From: Allobosea caraganae
Lineage (GTDB): Bacteria; Pseudomonadota; Alphaproteobacteria; Rhizobiales; Beijerinckiaceae
Length of the DNA: 64,000 nucleotides
Assembly (NCBI RefSeq): GCF_003351345.1
Contig: NZ_QQTO01000022.1
Location: 248,001-312,000 of the forward strand
Direction: 5' to 3'
The notes under the pieces: model-generated
Seen by the model: the letters and a program-made list of their open reading frames with translations, nothing else
The model's database searches: none
Told to the model about the DNA's origin: nothing
Made by a program: the position numbers and the translations under genes
Part shown: piece by piece, positions 34,815 through 43,262 of the stretch
Layout of the letters: every line of letters begins with the position of its first letter
How positions within the stretch are numbered: the first letter of the stretch is position 1

Positions 34815-36104
34815 TCAGGCTGGCATGGCCGCGCGCTGCCGGTCCAGTGCCAGGAGCGCAAGCCCGCTCGCGACCGAACGGAAAGCGTCGCCGATATGGA
34901 CGCGCTCGGCGCCGAAGCGGCGGTCGAACAGCGCCCTGACAGCCGGGACATGCGAGGTGCCGCCGGTCATGAACACGGCCTCGACTGCGCCGCCGGCAAT
35001 GCCGGCCTCCGCCAAGGCGCGGTCGAGCGCGGCCTCGATCGCCCCGACATCCTCGGCGATCCAGCTTTCGAACTCGCTGCGCTTGATCGGGGTCTCGATC
35101 ACCACGTCCATCTGGCGGAAGCTGAGCCTGGTCTCGTCGGCGCCCGAGAGCGCGATCTTGGCGGCCGAGACGGCGCGGTAGAGCTCGTAGCCGAGATCGT
35201 ATTCGATCACGGTCAGCAGGTCCTCGAGCTTGCCGGGCTCGACCGCGTCGCGGATCAATGCCTTGAGCTCGGCCATGGTCTCGCGGCTCTTCATCAGCGA
35301 GAGCCGGTGCCATTGCGCGAAGGCGGCATGGTAATGCGCCGGGATCGGCAGCAGCTTCTCGAAGGAGCGGTACTGCGTGCCCTTGCCCAGCCGCGGCGAG
35401 ACGGCGTGCTCGATGATGCGGTAGTCGAACGTGTCGCCGGCGACGCCGACGCCGGCATGCGAGAGCGGGATCGCCTCGAGCCGGCCGGTACCGCCGGGCT
35501 CGAAGCGCATCACCGAGAAGTCGCTGGTGCCGCCGCCGAAATCCGCGACCAGCATGGTCTGCGGCGTCTTCAGGTCGCGGGCATACCAATAGGCGGCGCC
35601 GAGCGGCTCGTAGGCGAAATCGACCTTGGCCATGCCGGCCTTGGCATAGGAGGAGGCCAGCCGGCCGACGGCCAGCTCCTCGTCCGGCCGCTCGCCGGCG
35701 AAGACGACCGGGCGGCCCGAGACCAGCGGCATCGCGCTGAGGCCATCGAGATCGGCGGTGAGGTCGCTCAGGAAGGTGCCGATCAGGTCGTCGAGCCGGT
35801 AGAGCTTGCCGAACAGGCGGGTCTCCTGGAAGGCGCGGCTGGAGAGGTGCGTCTTCAGCGATTGCAGGAAGCGGTGCTCGGTCGTCATGCCCAGCGCCAT
35901 GTCGAGCGCGTCGGGCCCGCTGACATGGACGACCCTCGTCTCGGGCGGCCTGCCCTCGCGCCAGAACATCAGGGCGGAGCGGTAGGCGTCGACCGCGCCC
36001 TGCCTGGTCGGGAAGCTGCGCGTCGTCACCGAGCCGTCAGCCCGCGCCAACGCCACCACGCTGTTGGTGGTGCCGAAATCGATGCCGATCGCCGCGGTAG
36101 ACAT
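34815..36104 (-). CDS. Hsp70-family (YegD-like) chaperone-like protein
   Basis: 429-residue actin/Hsp70-fold ATPase. The phosphate-1 motif is IGIDFGTTNSVVALA (residues about 6-20), phosphate-2 is LVADFGGGTSDFSVM and adenosine motif is VFMTGGTSHVPAVRA. It lacks a peptide-binding C-terminal domain, matching YegD-type divergent Hsp70s whose substrates are unknown. Chosen ATG 36104; the open frame extends to 36362 but runs through repeats and the rpsA terminator. The gene stands between rpsA and sppA, where many relatives have none. Confidence 0.88.
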   Translation of the reverse strand: MSTAAIGIDFGTTNSVVALARADGSVTTRSFPTRQGAVDAYRSALMFWREGRPPETRVVHVSGPDALDMALGMTTEHRFLQSLKTHLSSRAFQETRLFGKLYRLDDLIGTFLSDLTADLDGLSAMPLVSGRPVVFAGERPDEELAVGRLASSYAKAGMAKVDFAYEPLGAAYWYARDLKTPQTMLVADFGGGTSDFSVMRFEPGGTGRLEAIPLSHAGVGVAGDTFDYRIIEHAVSPRLGKGTQYRSFEKLLPIPAHYHAAFAQWHRLSLMKSRETMAELKALIRDAVEPGKLEDLLTVIEYDLGYELYRAVSAAKIALSGADETRLSFRQMDVVIETPIKRSEFESWIAEDVGAIEAALDRALAEAGIAGGAVEAVFMTGGTSHVPAVRALFDRRFGAERVHIGDAFRSVASGLALLALDRQRAAMPA

Positions 36105-36144
36105 GGTCGCTTCCTTATCAAGGTGACGGCAGCCCTGGCCCAAA

Positions 36145-36265
36145 CCTCCGCCGTCATCCCGGACAAGCCGCGTTTGCGGCGCAGATCCGGGATCCATCCT
36201 AGAGCGCCGAGCTCTACGATGGATCCCGGCGCTCCGCTTCGCTGCGGCCGGGATGACGGCGGAGG
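36145..36265. repeat. Palindromic repeat with nested stems (kind F)
   Basis: CCTCCGCCGTCATCCCGG (36145-36162) pairs perfectly with 36248-36265. An inner stem uses GGGATCCATC and GATGGATCCC, with AGAGC/GCTCT in the centre. It sits in the gap between rpsA and the Hsp70-like gene, upstream of the latter, and contains no plausible gene. Confidence 0.82.
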
Positions 36266-36290
36266 CTCGGGCCAGGGGCTCGAACCGAAA

Positions 36291-36321
36291 CAAAAGCCCG
36301 CGCGGATTTCTCCGCGCGGGC
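36291..36321 (-). terminator. Intrinsic terminator of rpsA
   Basis: On the minus strand GCCCGCGCGGA (36321-36311), a GAAA loop and TCCGCGCGGGC (36306-36296) form a perfect 11-bp stem followed by TTTTG. It lies 38 bases after the rpsA stop codon. This suggests that the Hsp70-like gene downstream needs its own promoter. Confidence 0.88.
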
Positions 36322-36358
36322 CGATGGGATTGGCAGGCCGCGACACGCGGCCTGAAGA

Positions 36359-38065
36359 TCACTTCTTGTCGGTGTTGGCCTTCTTGAGGGCCGCGCCGAG
36401 GATGTCGCCGAGCGAGGCGCCGGAGTCGGACGAACCGAACTGGGCGATCGCCTCCTTCTCTTCGGCCATTTCCAGCGCCTTGATCGACACCTGGATCTTG
36501 CGAGCCTTCTTGTCGAACAGGATGACGCGGGCATCGACCTTCTCGCCGGCCGCGAAGCGCTCGGGGCGCTGCTCGGAGCGTTCGCGCGCGATCTCGGCGC
36601 GCTTGATGAAGGTGGTCATGTCGGTGCCGGCGATCTTGACGTCGAGACCGGCTTCCTTGACCTCGATCACCTCACAGGTGACGACCTGGCCCTTCTTGAA
36701 CTCGCCGGCATCCACGAAGGGATCGCCGCCGAGCTGCTTCAGGCCGAGCGAGATGCGCTCCTTCTCGACGTCCACATCGAGGACGACAGCCTGGAGCATG
36801 TCGCCCTTCTTGTATTCCTCGATGACCTGCTCGCCCGGACGGTTCCAGTCGAGATCCGAAAGATGGATCATGCCGTCGATATCGCCTTCGAGACCCAGGA
36901 AGAGACCGAACTCGGTCTTGTTCTTGACCTCGCCCTCGACCGTCGAACCGGACGGATGGTTCTCGGCGAAGACCTCCCACGGGTTGCGCAGGGTCTGCTT
37001 GAGGCCGAGCGAGATGCGGCGCTTGACCTGATCGACCTCGAGGATCGCGACGTCGACTTCCTGCGAGGTCGAGACGATCTTGCCGGGGTGGACGTTCTTC
37101 TTGGTCCAGGACATCTCGGAGACGTGGATGAGGCCTTCGATGCCCGGCTCCACTTCGACGAACGCGCCGTAGTCCGTGATGTTGGTGACGCGGCCCTTGA
37201 GGCGCGCACCGACGGGGTAGCGGGCGGCGATGCCATCCCACGGATCGGCCAGCAGCTGCTTGATGCCAAGCGAGATGCGGTGCGTCTCCTGGTTGATCTT
37301 GATGATCTTGACCTTGACCGTCTGGCCGATGGTCACGACCTCGGACGGATGGTTGACGCGGCGCCAGGCCATGTCGGTCACGTGCAGCAGGCCGTCAATG
37401 CCGCCGAGGTCGACGAACGCGCCGTACTCGGTGATGTTCTTGACGACGCCGTCGATGACCTGACCCTCTTCGAGGCTGGCGACCAGCTCGGAGCGGGCCT
37501 CGGCGCGGGTCTCTTCGAGAACCGTGCGGCGCGAGACGACGATGTTGCCGCGGCGGCGATCCATCTTGAGGATCTCGAACGGCTGCGGCTGGCCCATCAG
37601 CGGGCCGACGTCGCGGATCGGGCGGATGTCGACCTGCGAGCGCGGCAGGAAGGCCACGGCGCCGTCGAGATCGACGGTGTAGCCGCCCTTGACGGTGTTG
37701 AAGATCACGCCGGTGACCTTCTCGCGGGCCTCGAAGGCCTTCTCGAGCTTGACCCAGCTCTCTTCGCGGCGAGCCTTATCGCGCGAGATGACGGCTTCGC
37801 CGAGGGCGTTCTCGATCCGGTCGAGGTAGACTTCGACCTCGTCGCCGACCTTGAGGTCCTGGTCGCGGCCGGGGCCGGTGAATTCCTTGAGGGCAACGCG
37901 GCCTTCGGTCTTCAGGCCGACATCGATGATCGCCATGTCTTTTTCGATGGCGACGACGATGCCCTTGATAACGGAACCTTCGAGCGCATCATTGCTGGCG
38001 AAGGATTCCTCGAGCAGGGCGGCGAAATCCTCGCGACCCGCGTGATAGCTTTCAACTGCTGACAT
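36359..38065 (-). CDS. rpsA: 30S ribosomal protein S1
   Basis: RNA-binding ribosomal protein needed for initiation on structured mRNAs. The ATG at 38065 ([20 protein letters not shown]) is followed by 568 residues with six S1 repeats; repeats carry segments such as [20 protein letters not shown] and [20 protein letters not shown]. The earlier in-frame methionine at 38302 would put extra residues before the conserved start. Terminator at 36291-36321 ends the transcript. The cytidylate kinase gene that often lies just upstream of rpsA is not here; instead a lysR gene runs divergently. Confidence 0.97.
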   Translation of the reverse strand: MSAVESYHAGREDFAALLEESFASNDALEGSVIKGIVVAIEKDMAIIDVGLKTEGRVALKEFTGPGRDQDLKVGDEVEVYLDRIENALGEAVISRDKARREESWVKLEKAFEAREKVTGVIFNTVKGGYTVDLDGAVAFLPRSQVDIRPIRDVGPLMGQPQPFEILKMDRRRGNIVVSRRTVLEETRAEARSELVASLEEGQVIDGVVKNITEYGAFVDLGGIDGLLHVTDMAWRRVNHPSEVVTIGQTVKVKIIKINQETHRISLGIKQLLADPWDGIAARYPVGARLKGRVTNITDYGAFVEVEPGIEGLIHVSEMSWTKKNVHPGKIVSTSQEVDVAILEVDQVKRRISLGLKQTLRNPWEVFAENHPSGSTVEGEVKNKTEFGLFLGLEGDIDGMIHLSDLDWNRPGEQVIEEYKKGDMLQAVVLDVDVEKERISLGLKQLGGDPFVDAGEFKKGQVVTCEVIEVKEAGLDVKIAGTDMTTFIKRAEIARERSEQRPERFAAGEKVDARVILFDKKARKIQVSIKALEMAEEKEAIAQFGSSDSGASLGDILGAALKKANTDKK

Positions 38066-38365
38066 ATGAGCTCCTGACGCCGGTCGCGTATCCCGCTGGA
38101 CCGGCAAGCGCCGCTTGGGTTGGTGCTGCGATCCGGACCGTCTCCGACGGCGCCTCATCGAGGCTTGCCCCGTGCGGATGCCAGTGCATCCGGCGGGGAC
38201 GGGCGGCGCTGAGCCGCCGGACATGATCCGCATCCGCAAGGCTCGCTGCCAACGCAAAACGGGAGCAGGCCATGAAGACCGCCCCCGGCTGTGATCGATC
38301 ACGGCCCTTCGGACAGGGCCGATGTAGTCGATCAGGCCGGTCAGGGCAAGTGGCGTCCGCCCTCC

Positions 38366-38449
38366 CCGTCATTGCGAGCGCAACGAAGCAACCCAGGGGT
38401 CTCGCTCACCCGGTCCCCCTGGGTTGCTTCGCTGCGCTCGCAATGACGG
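38366..38449. repeat. Palindromic repeat, copy 1 (kind D)
   Basis: CCGTCATTGCGAGCGC begins the left arm and the right arm ends GCGCTCGCAATGACGG; inside, CGAAGCAACCCAGGG pairs with CCCTGGGTTGCTTCG, with one mismatch between the two stems. A near-identical element is at 51060-51142. It lies in the divergent rpsA-lysR gap. Confidence 0.87.
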
Positions 38450-38491
38450 CAGGCGTCACCTTTGACTTCCACGCAGCACCGGCAAATTATT

Positions 38492-38508
38492 CCTGATCTT
38501 TGATCAGG
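38492..38508. promoter_or_regulatory. Inverted repeat over the lysR start
   Basis: CCTGATC, a TTT loop and GATCAGG form a 7-bp perfect inverted repeat ending eight bases before the lysR ATG and overlapping its AGGAG (38506-38510). It could be a self-regulatory operator or a translation-blocking hairpin. It is not a typical T-N11-A LysR site. Confidence 0.4.
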
Positions 38509-38515
38509 AGTGGAC

Positions 38516-39421
38516 ATGGCATTCGATGGGCGCCTGCTGGCCGGCGTCAGCGTTCTCGCCGCCGTCGTCGAGGGCGGCAGCTTCGTGCGGGCGGCCGAGG
38601 CGCTCGGCATGTCCGATTCCGGCGTCAGCCGCGCCATCGCCCGGCTGGAGAAGCGAGTCGGCATCCGGCTGATCGACCGCACGACACGCTCGATGACCCT
38701 GACCGACGAGGGCCGGCGCTTCCACGAGCGGGTGGCGCCGATGCTCGGCGGCATCGAGGAGGCGGCGATCGAGGCTTCCGGCTCGGCCGGCGCGGTGCGC
38801 GGGCGGCTGCGCGTCGACCTCGACCCGTTCTTCGCCCGGCTGCTGCTCGCCGACCGGCTCGGCGCCTTCCTCGAGGAGCATCCCGAGCTTTCGCTCGAAC
38901 TCGTCACCCGCGCGCATGTCGGCGACCTGATCGCGGACGGGATCGACCTCGCCATGCGCTTCGGCGAGCCCTCGCCGTCATCGGCCGTGGCGCGCAAGCT
39001 GCTGGAAACCCGCATCCTGACCGTGGCTTCGCCCGGCTATCTCGCACGCCATGGCCGGCCCACCCACCCGAGCGAACTCGCCCGTCACGCCTGCATCCAC
39101 TACCGCGACCCGGTGACCGGGCGGCCCTTCGACTGGGAGTTCCACCGCGACGGCGAAGTCTTGAGCGTCGAGGCGCCGGGCCGGCTTCTGCTCAGCGACG
39201 TCGGCACCATGCACGCGGCCTGCGTGGCAGGTGCGGGCGTGGCGCAGGTGATGGCGCTCGGCAGCCAGCACCTGCTCGACGAGGGCCGGCTGGTCGAACT
39301 CTTCCCGGACTGGCCAGGCGAGGTCTTCCCGCTCTATGCGCTGTATCCCTCCAGGCATCAGCCGGCGGCGAAGGTGCGCGCCTTCATCGAATTCGCCCTG
39401 GCGGAGACCCGGCGCGGTTGA
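38516..39421 (+). CDS. LysR-family transcriptional regulator
   Basis: One-component regulator, 301 residues from the ATG at 38516 (AGGAG six bases upstream; an in-frame GTG at 38510 is less likely). The N-terminal winged helix-turn-helix (about 15-60) contains GGSFVRAAEALGMSDSGVSR. The effector domain has the form seen in the CrgA/AaeR-like group, with RTHVGDLIADGIDLAMRFGE-like segment AHVGDLIADGIDLAMRFGE and a C-terminal PLYALYPSRHQPAAKVRAFI. It is followed 129 bases later by a glutathione S-transferase gene on the same strand. Target genes are unknown; regulation of the gst gene is only a guess. Confidence 0.92.
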   Translation: MAFDGRLLAGVSVLAAVVEGGSFVRAAEALGMSDSGVSRAIARLEKRVGIRLIDRTTRSMTLTDEGRRFHERVAPMLGGIEEAAIEASGSAGAVRGRLRVDLDPFFARLLLADRLGAFLEEHPELSLELVTRAHVGDLIADGIDLAMRFGEPSPSSAVARKLLETRILTVASPGYLARHGRPTHPSELARHACIHYRDPVTGRPFDWEFHRDGEVLSVEAPGRLLLSDVGTMHAACVAGAGVAQVMALGSQHLLDEGRLVELFPDWPGEVFPLYALYPSRHQPAAKVRAFIEFALAETRRG

Positions 39422-39550
39422 AGCGCCCACGCTTGCATGGCGGCAGAGCGGCGCTTGCGCCTGGAGCCGGTGTCGGGATCGGGCAAAACCGACTAGAAGC
39501 GAGGCATGGTCCGCTCCGGCGGCGCCCGTCTTCAACGCGAGGAAGCCTGA

Positions 39551-40255
39551 ATGTCCGATCTTTCCGCCTTTCCGATCACCAAGCGCTGGCCGGCCCAGCA
39601 CCCCGACCGCATCCAGCTCTACTCGCTGCCGACGCCGAACGGCGTGAAGGTCTCGATCGCGCTGGAAGAGCTCGGCCTGCCCTACGAGCCGCATACGATC
39701 GACATCGGCAAGAACGAGACCTGGGGGCCGGAATTCCTGTCGCTGAACCCGAACGGCAAGATCCCGGCGATCATCGACCCCAACGGCCCCGGCGGAAAGC
39801 CCATCGGCCTGTTCGAGTCGGGCGCGATCCTGCTCTACCTCGCCGAGAAGACCGGCAAGCTGCTGCCGGCCGATGCCGCCAGGCGCTACGAGACCATCGC
39901 GTGGGTGTTCTTCCAGATGGCGGCGGTCGGCCCGATGTTCGGCCAGCTCGGCTTCTTCCACCGCTTCGCCGGGCGCGAATACGAGGACAAGCGCCCGCGC
40001 GACCGCTACGCCGCAGAGAGCAAGCGCCTGCTCGGCGTGCTGGAGACCCGGCTCGACGGCCGGCAATGGATCATGGGCGACGAGTACACCATCGCCGACA
40101 TCGCCCTGCTCGGCTGGGTCCGCAACATCAACGGCTTCTACCAGGCCGGCGAGCTCGTCGACTATGCCAGCCTGAAGAACGTCCCGGCCTGGGTCGAGCG
40201 TGGCCTGGCGCGGCCGGCCGTGCAGCGCGGGCTGGAGATTCCGAAGCGGCCGTGA
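39551..40255 (+). CDS. Glutathione S-transferase family protein (YghU/YfcG-like)
   Basis: 234-residue soluble protein of the GST fold. The N-terminal thioredoxin domain has IQLYSLPTPNGVKVSIALEE and IPAIIDPNGPGGKP with the SNAIL-like ESGAILLYLAEKTGKLLP (glutathione binding). The C-terminal helical domain begins around residue 110 with WVFFQMAAVGPMFGQ. The TPNGVKV start and long helical region resemble YfcG/YghU disulfide-bond oxidoreductases, which act on glutathionylated or disulfide substrates. Substrate unknown. It follows lysR on the same strand. Confidence 0.88.
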   Translation: MSDLSAFPITKRWPAQHPDRIQLYSLPTPNGVKVSIALEELGLPYEPHTIDIGKNETWGPEFLSLNPNGKIPAIIDPNGPGGKPIGLFESGAILLYLAEKTGKLLPADAARRYETIAWVFFQMAAVGPMFGQLGFFHRFAGREYEDKRPRDRYAAESKRLLGVLETRLDGRQWIMGDEYTIADIALLGWVRNINGFYQAGELVDYASLKNVPAWVERGLARPAVQRGLEIPKRP

Positions 40256-40287
40256 GCGCGGCCTAGCAACCACAGCTTCCCAAAGGG

Positions 40288-40442
40288 GCGCGGGAGCCCT
40301 CTCCTGTAAGGAGAGGGTTTGGGTGAGGTGTCGGCCGTTTGACACTGCAGCTGTGAGCTGACCGCGGCCGTTGTTCAGCCTCACTGGTGTTCTGGCCTAC
40401 ACCTCACCCTGCCCTCTCCTTACAGGAGAGGGTTCCCCGCGC
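40288..40442. repeat. 155-bp palindromic repeat, copy 2, inverted (kind B)
   Basis: Its reverse complement starts GCGCGGGGAACCCTCTCCTG and matches the 25082-25240 copy at 67 of the first 69 bases. The second half is more diverged. It fills most of the 277-base gap between the GST and lemA genes. Confidence 0.88.
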
Positions 40443-40532
40443 GTCCTTCTCTGTCCGACTCCGCAAACCCGCTTCCCCGCCAGCGCGCTTCGTGCAACCT
40501 TGCGGCCGGGTTTCGTCGGGGGGAAGGAGCCA

Positions 40533-41093
40533 ATGATGGGCTGGATCGTTTTCGGGCTGCTCGCAGTCGCCGCCGTCTATCTGATCATGACCTATAACGG
40601 CCTGGTCTCGATGCGGCAGCGCACCAACCAGGCCTTCGCCGATATCGACGTGCAGCTGAAGCAGCGCCACGACCTGATCCCCAACCTGGTGGAGACGGTG
40701 AAGGGCTATGCCACCCACGAGCGCGAGACCTTCGACGCCGTGATCAAGGCCCGCAACGACGCGCAGGCCGCCCATGGCCCGCAGGCGCAGGCCCAGGCCG
40801 AGCAGCAATTGTCGGGCGCCGTCGGCCGGCTGCTCGCGCTGGCCGAGGCCTATCCGGACCTGAAGGCCAGCGCCAATTTCCAGCAGCTGCAGGAGCAGCT
40901 CAGCAATGTCGAGGACAAGCTCGCGGCTGCCAGGCGCTTCTTCAACAATGCCGTCGGCGAGTTCAACGCGGCGATCCAGGCCTTTCCGGCCGTGTTCTTC
41001 GCCCCGCAGATGGGCTTCACCGCGCGCGAGTTCTTCGATGTCGGCGAGCAGGCCCGGGCGCAGCTCGACGTCGCGCCGAGCGTGAAGTTCTGA
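40533..41093 (+). CDS. LemA family protein
   Basis: 186-residue protein with one N-terminal membrane helix (MGWIVFGLLAVAAVYLIM) and a helical LemA domain with MRQRTNQAFADIDVQLKQRH, DLIPNLVETVKGYATHE and VEDKLAAARRFFNNAVGEFN. Start is the ATG at 40533 with GGAAGGAG nine bases upstream; another ATG at 40536 is adjacent. LemA proteins are membrane-anchored and of uncertain function. It is followed at 33 bases by an HtpX-like protease, a frequent pairing. Confidence 0.9.
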   Translation: MMGWIVFGLLAVAAVYLIMTYNGLVSMRQRTNQAFADIDVQLKQRHDLIPNLVETVKGYATHERETFDAVIKARNDAQAAHGPQAQAQAEQQLSGAVGRLLALAEAYPDLKASANFQQLQEQLSNVEDKLAAARRFFNNAVGEFNAAIQAFPAVFFAPQMGFTAREFFDVGEQARAQLDVAPSVKF

Positions 41094-41126
41094 CGCCCGC
41101 CTAACGCCAGTTGGGGAGCGGTCGCG

Positions 41127-42194
41127 ATGGTCGGCCAGGCCTTCGGGCTCTATACCCACCAGCGCAACAACCGGATCAGGTCGGGCTTCCTGATCGCCGG
41201 CCTGTTCCTGCTGGTCTACATCACCAGCTACGGCCTGATCCTGATGGGCTACGGCTATGGCGGCGTCATGCGCGGGCGCAGCGTCTCGGGCGAGACTTGG
41301 CGGCTGTTCTGGTCCTGGTTCCCGTTCATCACCATCGCGGCCGGCGCCTGGGTCTTCATCGGCTTCAAGATCAATGTCGGGCTGATCAGCTCGGTGACCG
41401 GCGCGCAGGGCGTGACGCGCGAGGCCAACCCCAAGCTCTACCGGATGCTGGAGAACCTCTGCATCTCGCGCGGCCTGCCGATGCCCAAGCTCGCCATCAT
41501 CGAGAACGAGGCGCTCAACGCCTTCGCCAGCGGCGTCAACGAGAAGCAGTTCACGGTGACCGTGACCACCGGCCTGCTCGGCGCGCTGAACGATGCCGAG
41601 GTCGAGGCCGTCCTCGCCCATGAGCTGACCCATATCCGCAATGGCGACGTCCGGCTGATGGTCATCGCGGTGGTCATCGCCGGCGTGATCTCCTTCGTCG
41701 GCGAGATGATCTTCCGCAATTTCGGCCGCGTGCGCATCTCCTCCGACAACGACAAGAAAGGCAGCGGCGTAGCGATCCTGATCGGCATCGTCGTGATCGC
41801 CATCGCCTGGCTGCTGGCCGTGCTGATCCGCCTGTCGCTGTCGCGCTCGCGCGAGTACCTCGCCGATGCCGGAGCAGTCGAGCTGACCAAGAACCCGGAC
41901 GCGATGATCTCGGCGCTGCTCAAGATCGCCGGCCGCGCCGATATCGAGGGCGTGCCCTCCGGCGTGATGGACATGTGCTTCGAGAACGATCCCGACGATT
42001 TCGCCGACCTGTTCTCGACCCATCCCTCGATCACCAAGCGGGTGCAGGCGCTGGTGGAGACGGCCGGCGGGCGGATGCCGGCGATGCCGCCGCACCCGCC
42101 GAAGATGTCGGAGCGGCAGGCCCTGCCGACGATGGTCGAGGAATCCTCGACGCGCGGGCCATGGGCGCGGCCGGGCGGGTCGGCTTCGCCGTAG
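41127..42194 (+). CDS. M48-family metalloprotease (HtpX-like)
   Basis: Membrane-embedded zinc metalloprotease, 355 residues. The zinc motif is HELTH within LAHELTHIRNGD, with the third ligand Glu probably in SRSREYLADAGAVEL. Four membrane helices appear: about 20-42, 62-84, 178-200 and 218-238. The family performs membrane-protein quality control; this version has a long C-terminal tail (THPSITKRVQALVETAGG onward). Its pairing with lemA is usual. Assignment to the htpX orthologue is not certain, so no symbol is given. Confidence 0.9.
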   Translation: MVGQAFGLYTHQRNNRIRSGFLIAGLFLLVYITSYGLILMGYGYGGVMRGRSVSGETWRLFWSWFPFITIAAGAWVFIGFKINVGLISSVTGAQGVTREANPKLYRMLENLCISRGLPMPKLAIIENEALNAFASGVNEKQFTVTVTTGLLGALNDAEVEAVLAHELTHIRNGDVRLMVIAVVIAGVISFVGEMIFRNFGRVRISSDNDKKGSGVAILIGIVVIAIAWLLAVLIRLSLSRSREYLADAGAVELTKNPDAMISALLKIAGRADIEGVPSGVMDMCFENDPDDFADLFSTHPSITKRVQALVETAGGRMPAMPPHPPKMSERQALPTMVEESSTRGPWARPGGSASP

Positions 42195-42232
42195 AGATCG
42201 CTCCAGCCCCATCGCAGCGAGAGAAACCAGAC

Positions 42233-42616
42233 GTGACAGCCTTGCCCGACGCCCGGATCGAACTCATGCGGCCGTTCATTCCAGCTCGTGATTTCGGATT
42301 GAGCCAGGATTTCTACAGGGCGCTCGGCTTCGAGGTCGCTGTCGTTGCGCCACGGATCGCCACGGTGACGGCTTCGGACGGCAAGACGGGGTTTCTGCTG
42401 CAGGATTTCTATCAAAAGGATCTTGCCGAGAACCTGATGATGCAGATCATCGTGCCGAGCATCGACGTGTGGTGGGCGCATATCCAGTCGCAGTCATTGC
42501 CCGAGCACTTCGGCGTCAAGGAGCCCAAGCCTCCGGTTGTCGAGCCCTGGGGCCTGCGCGTGGCCTATGTGTGGGACCCATCCGGCATACTTTGGCATGT
42601 CGCGGCGAGGAACTGA
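42233..42616 (+). CDS. VOC-family (glyoxalase/bleomycin-resistance-like) protein
   Basis: 127-residue VOC-fold protein. Start is likely the GTG at 42233 (VTALPDARIELMRPFIP), after GAGAG, because the frame to its left belongs to the protease gene. The fold is seen in DFGLSQDFYRALGFEVAVVA and in LRVAYVWDPSGILWHVAARN. Metal ligands typical of glyoxalase I are not all clear, so this could be a metal-binding dioxygenase or binding protein. Its function is unassigned. Confidence 0.72.
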   Translation: MTALPDARIELMRPFIPARDFGLSQDFYRALGFEVAVVAPRIATVTASDGKTGFLLQDFYQKDLAENLMMQIIVPSIDVWWAHIQSQSLPEHFGVKEPKPPVVEPWGLRVAYVWDPSGILWHVAARN

Positions 42617-42638
42617 GCGCTCCACCCGCATCATTCGA

Positions 42639-43037
42639 TCACAAAGCGGAATTCGTCGCTCGCAGCCGATCGACGACTTCTCCCAGCACATACCAGACGA
42701 AATTCGGCGTAGTTTCGACCATGTATCGAAACTGCTTTGAATCGACCAAGGCAATCTCGGATACTTCGATGGCTTTGGCCGTGGCGGAGCGCGGCTTCTT
42801 GTCGATGAGCGAAACAATACCGAAAGCTCGCCCCTCGCTAACCTGCTCGATCAGCTTTCCGTGACTGCTGACTTCAACTTCACCGGTCAAAACGATATAG
42901 GCATAGGCAGGTTGGTCTCCCTCCCGAAAGACTATATCTCCGGCAGCATAGTTGATCACAGTTCCCAGACCGCGAGCGAGCTGACGAAAATCGATAAACT
43001 GAGCGGCAGGCCTAGGCGTTTGAGAAAGGTCGTTCAT
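42639..43037 (-). CDS. Single-domain cyclic nucleotide-binding protein
   Basis: 132-residue protein made of one cNMP-binding (Crp/cAP_ED-like) beta-barrel: IVFREGDQPAYAYIVLTGEV, GRAFGIVSLIDKKPRSATAK and IALVDSKQFRYMVETTPNF. No DNA-binding domain follows, and the phosphate-binding arginine is matched by PRSATAKA. ATG 43037 is preceded by GAGGTG at five bases. The role may be as a free ligand sensor acting on a partner; no partner is evident in the neighbourhood. It is convergent with the VOC gene. Confidence 0.82.
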   Translation of the reverse strand: MNDLSQTPRPAAQFIDFRQLARGLGTVINYAAGDIVFREGDQPAYAYIVLTGEVEVSSHGKLIEQVSEGRAFGIVSLIDKKPRSATAKAIEVSEIALVDSKQFRYMVETTPNFVWYVLGEVVDRLRATNSAL

Positions 43038-43262
43038 TGGACACCTCACGCAATCTAGGAACCGTCATCATATCGTAATAATCGGGCTACTCCAATTAAA
43101 AACGGGTCTGGGAGAACCCATTGCCGGGTCTCCCGTCGACACGCCACGCCGTCCGGATATCTGCGGCATGCCGGACGCATTTGTATGCGTGACTTTTCGG
43201 AAGGATCGAGAAGGGTCGGAAGCCGTCACTCGCGTTTACGAAGGTTCTCAGCCATTGCTGGC

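Larger units (their letters stand above)
38066..38515. other. 450-bp rpsA leader and rpsA/lysR divergent gap
   Basis: The gap between rpsA and lysR starts contains the S1 leader (38066-38300), a kind D palindromic repeat (38366-38449) and a small inverted repeat at the lysR start (38492-38508). Frames readable across it are non-coding in character. The leader has several GC-rich stems, as might be expected for S1 autoregulation, but I cannot identify a known leader motif. Confidence 0.55.

Noticed and set aside
43050..43262. Several small hairpins near 43.1 kb as a riboswitch
   Set aside because: No recognised aptamer core or consistent terminator; appears to be ordinary intergenic sequence.
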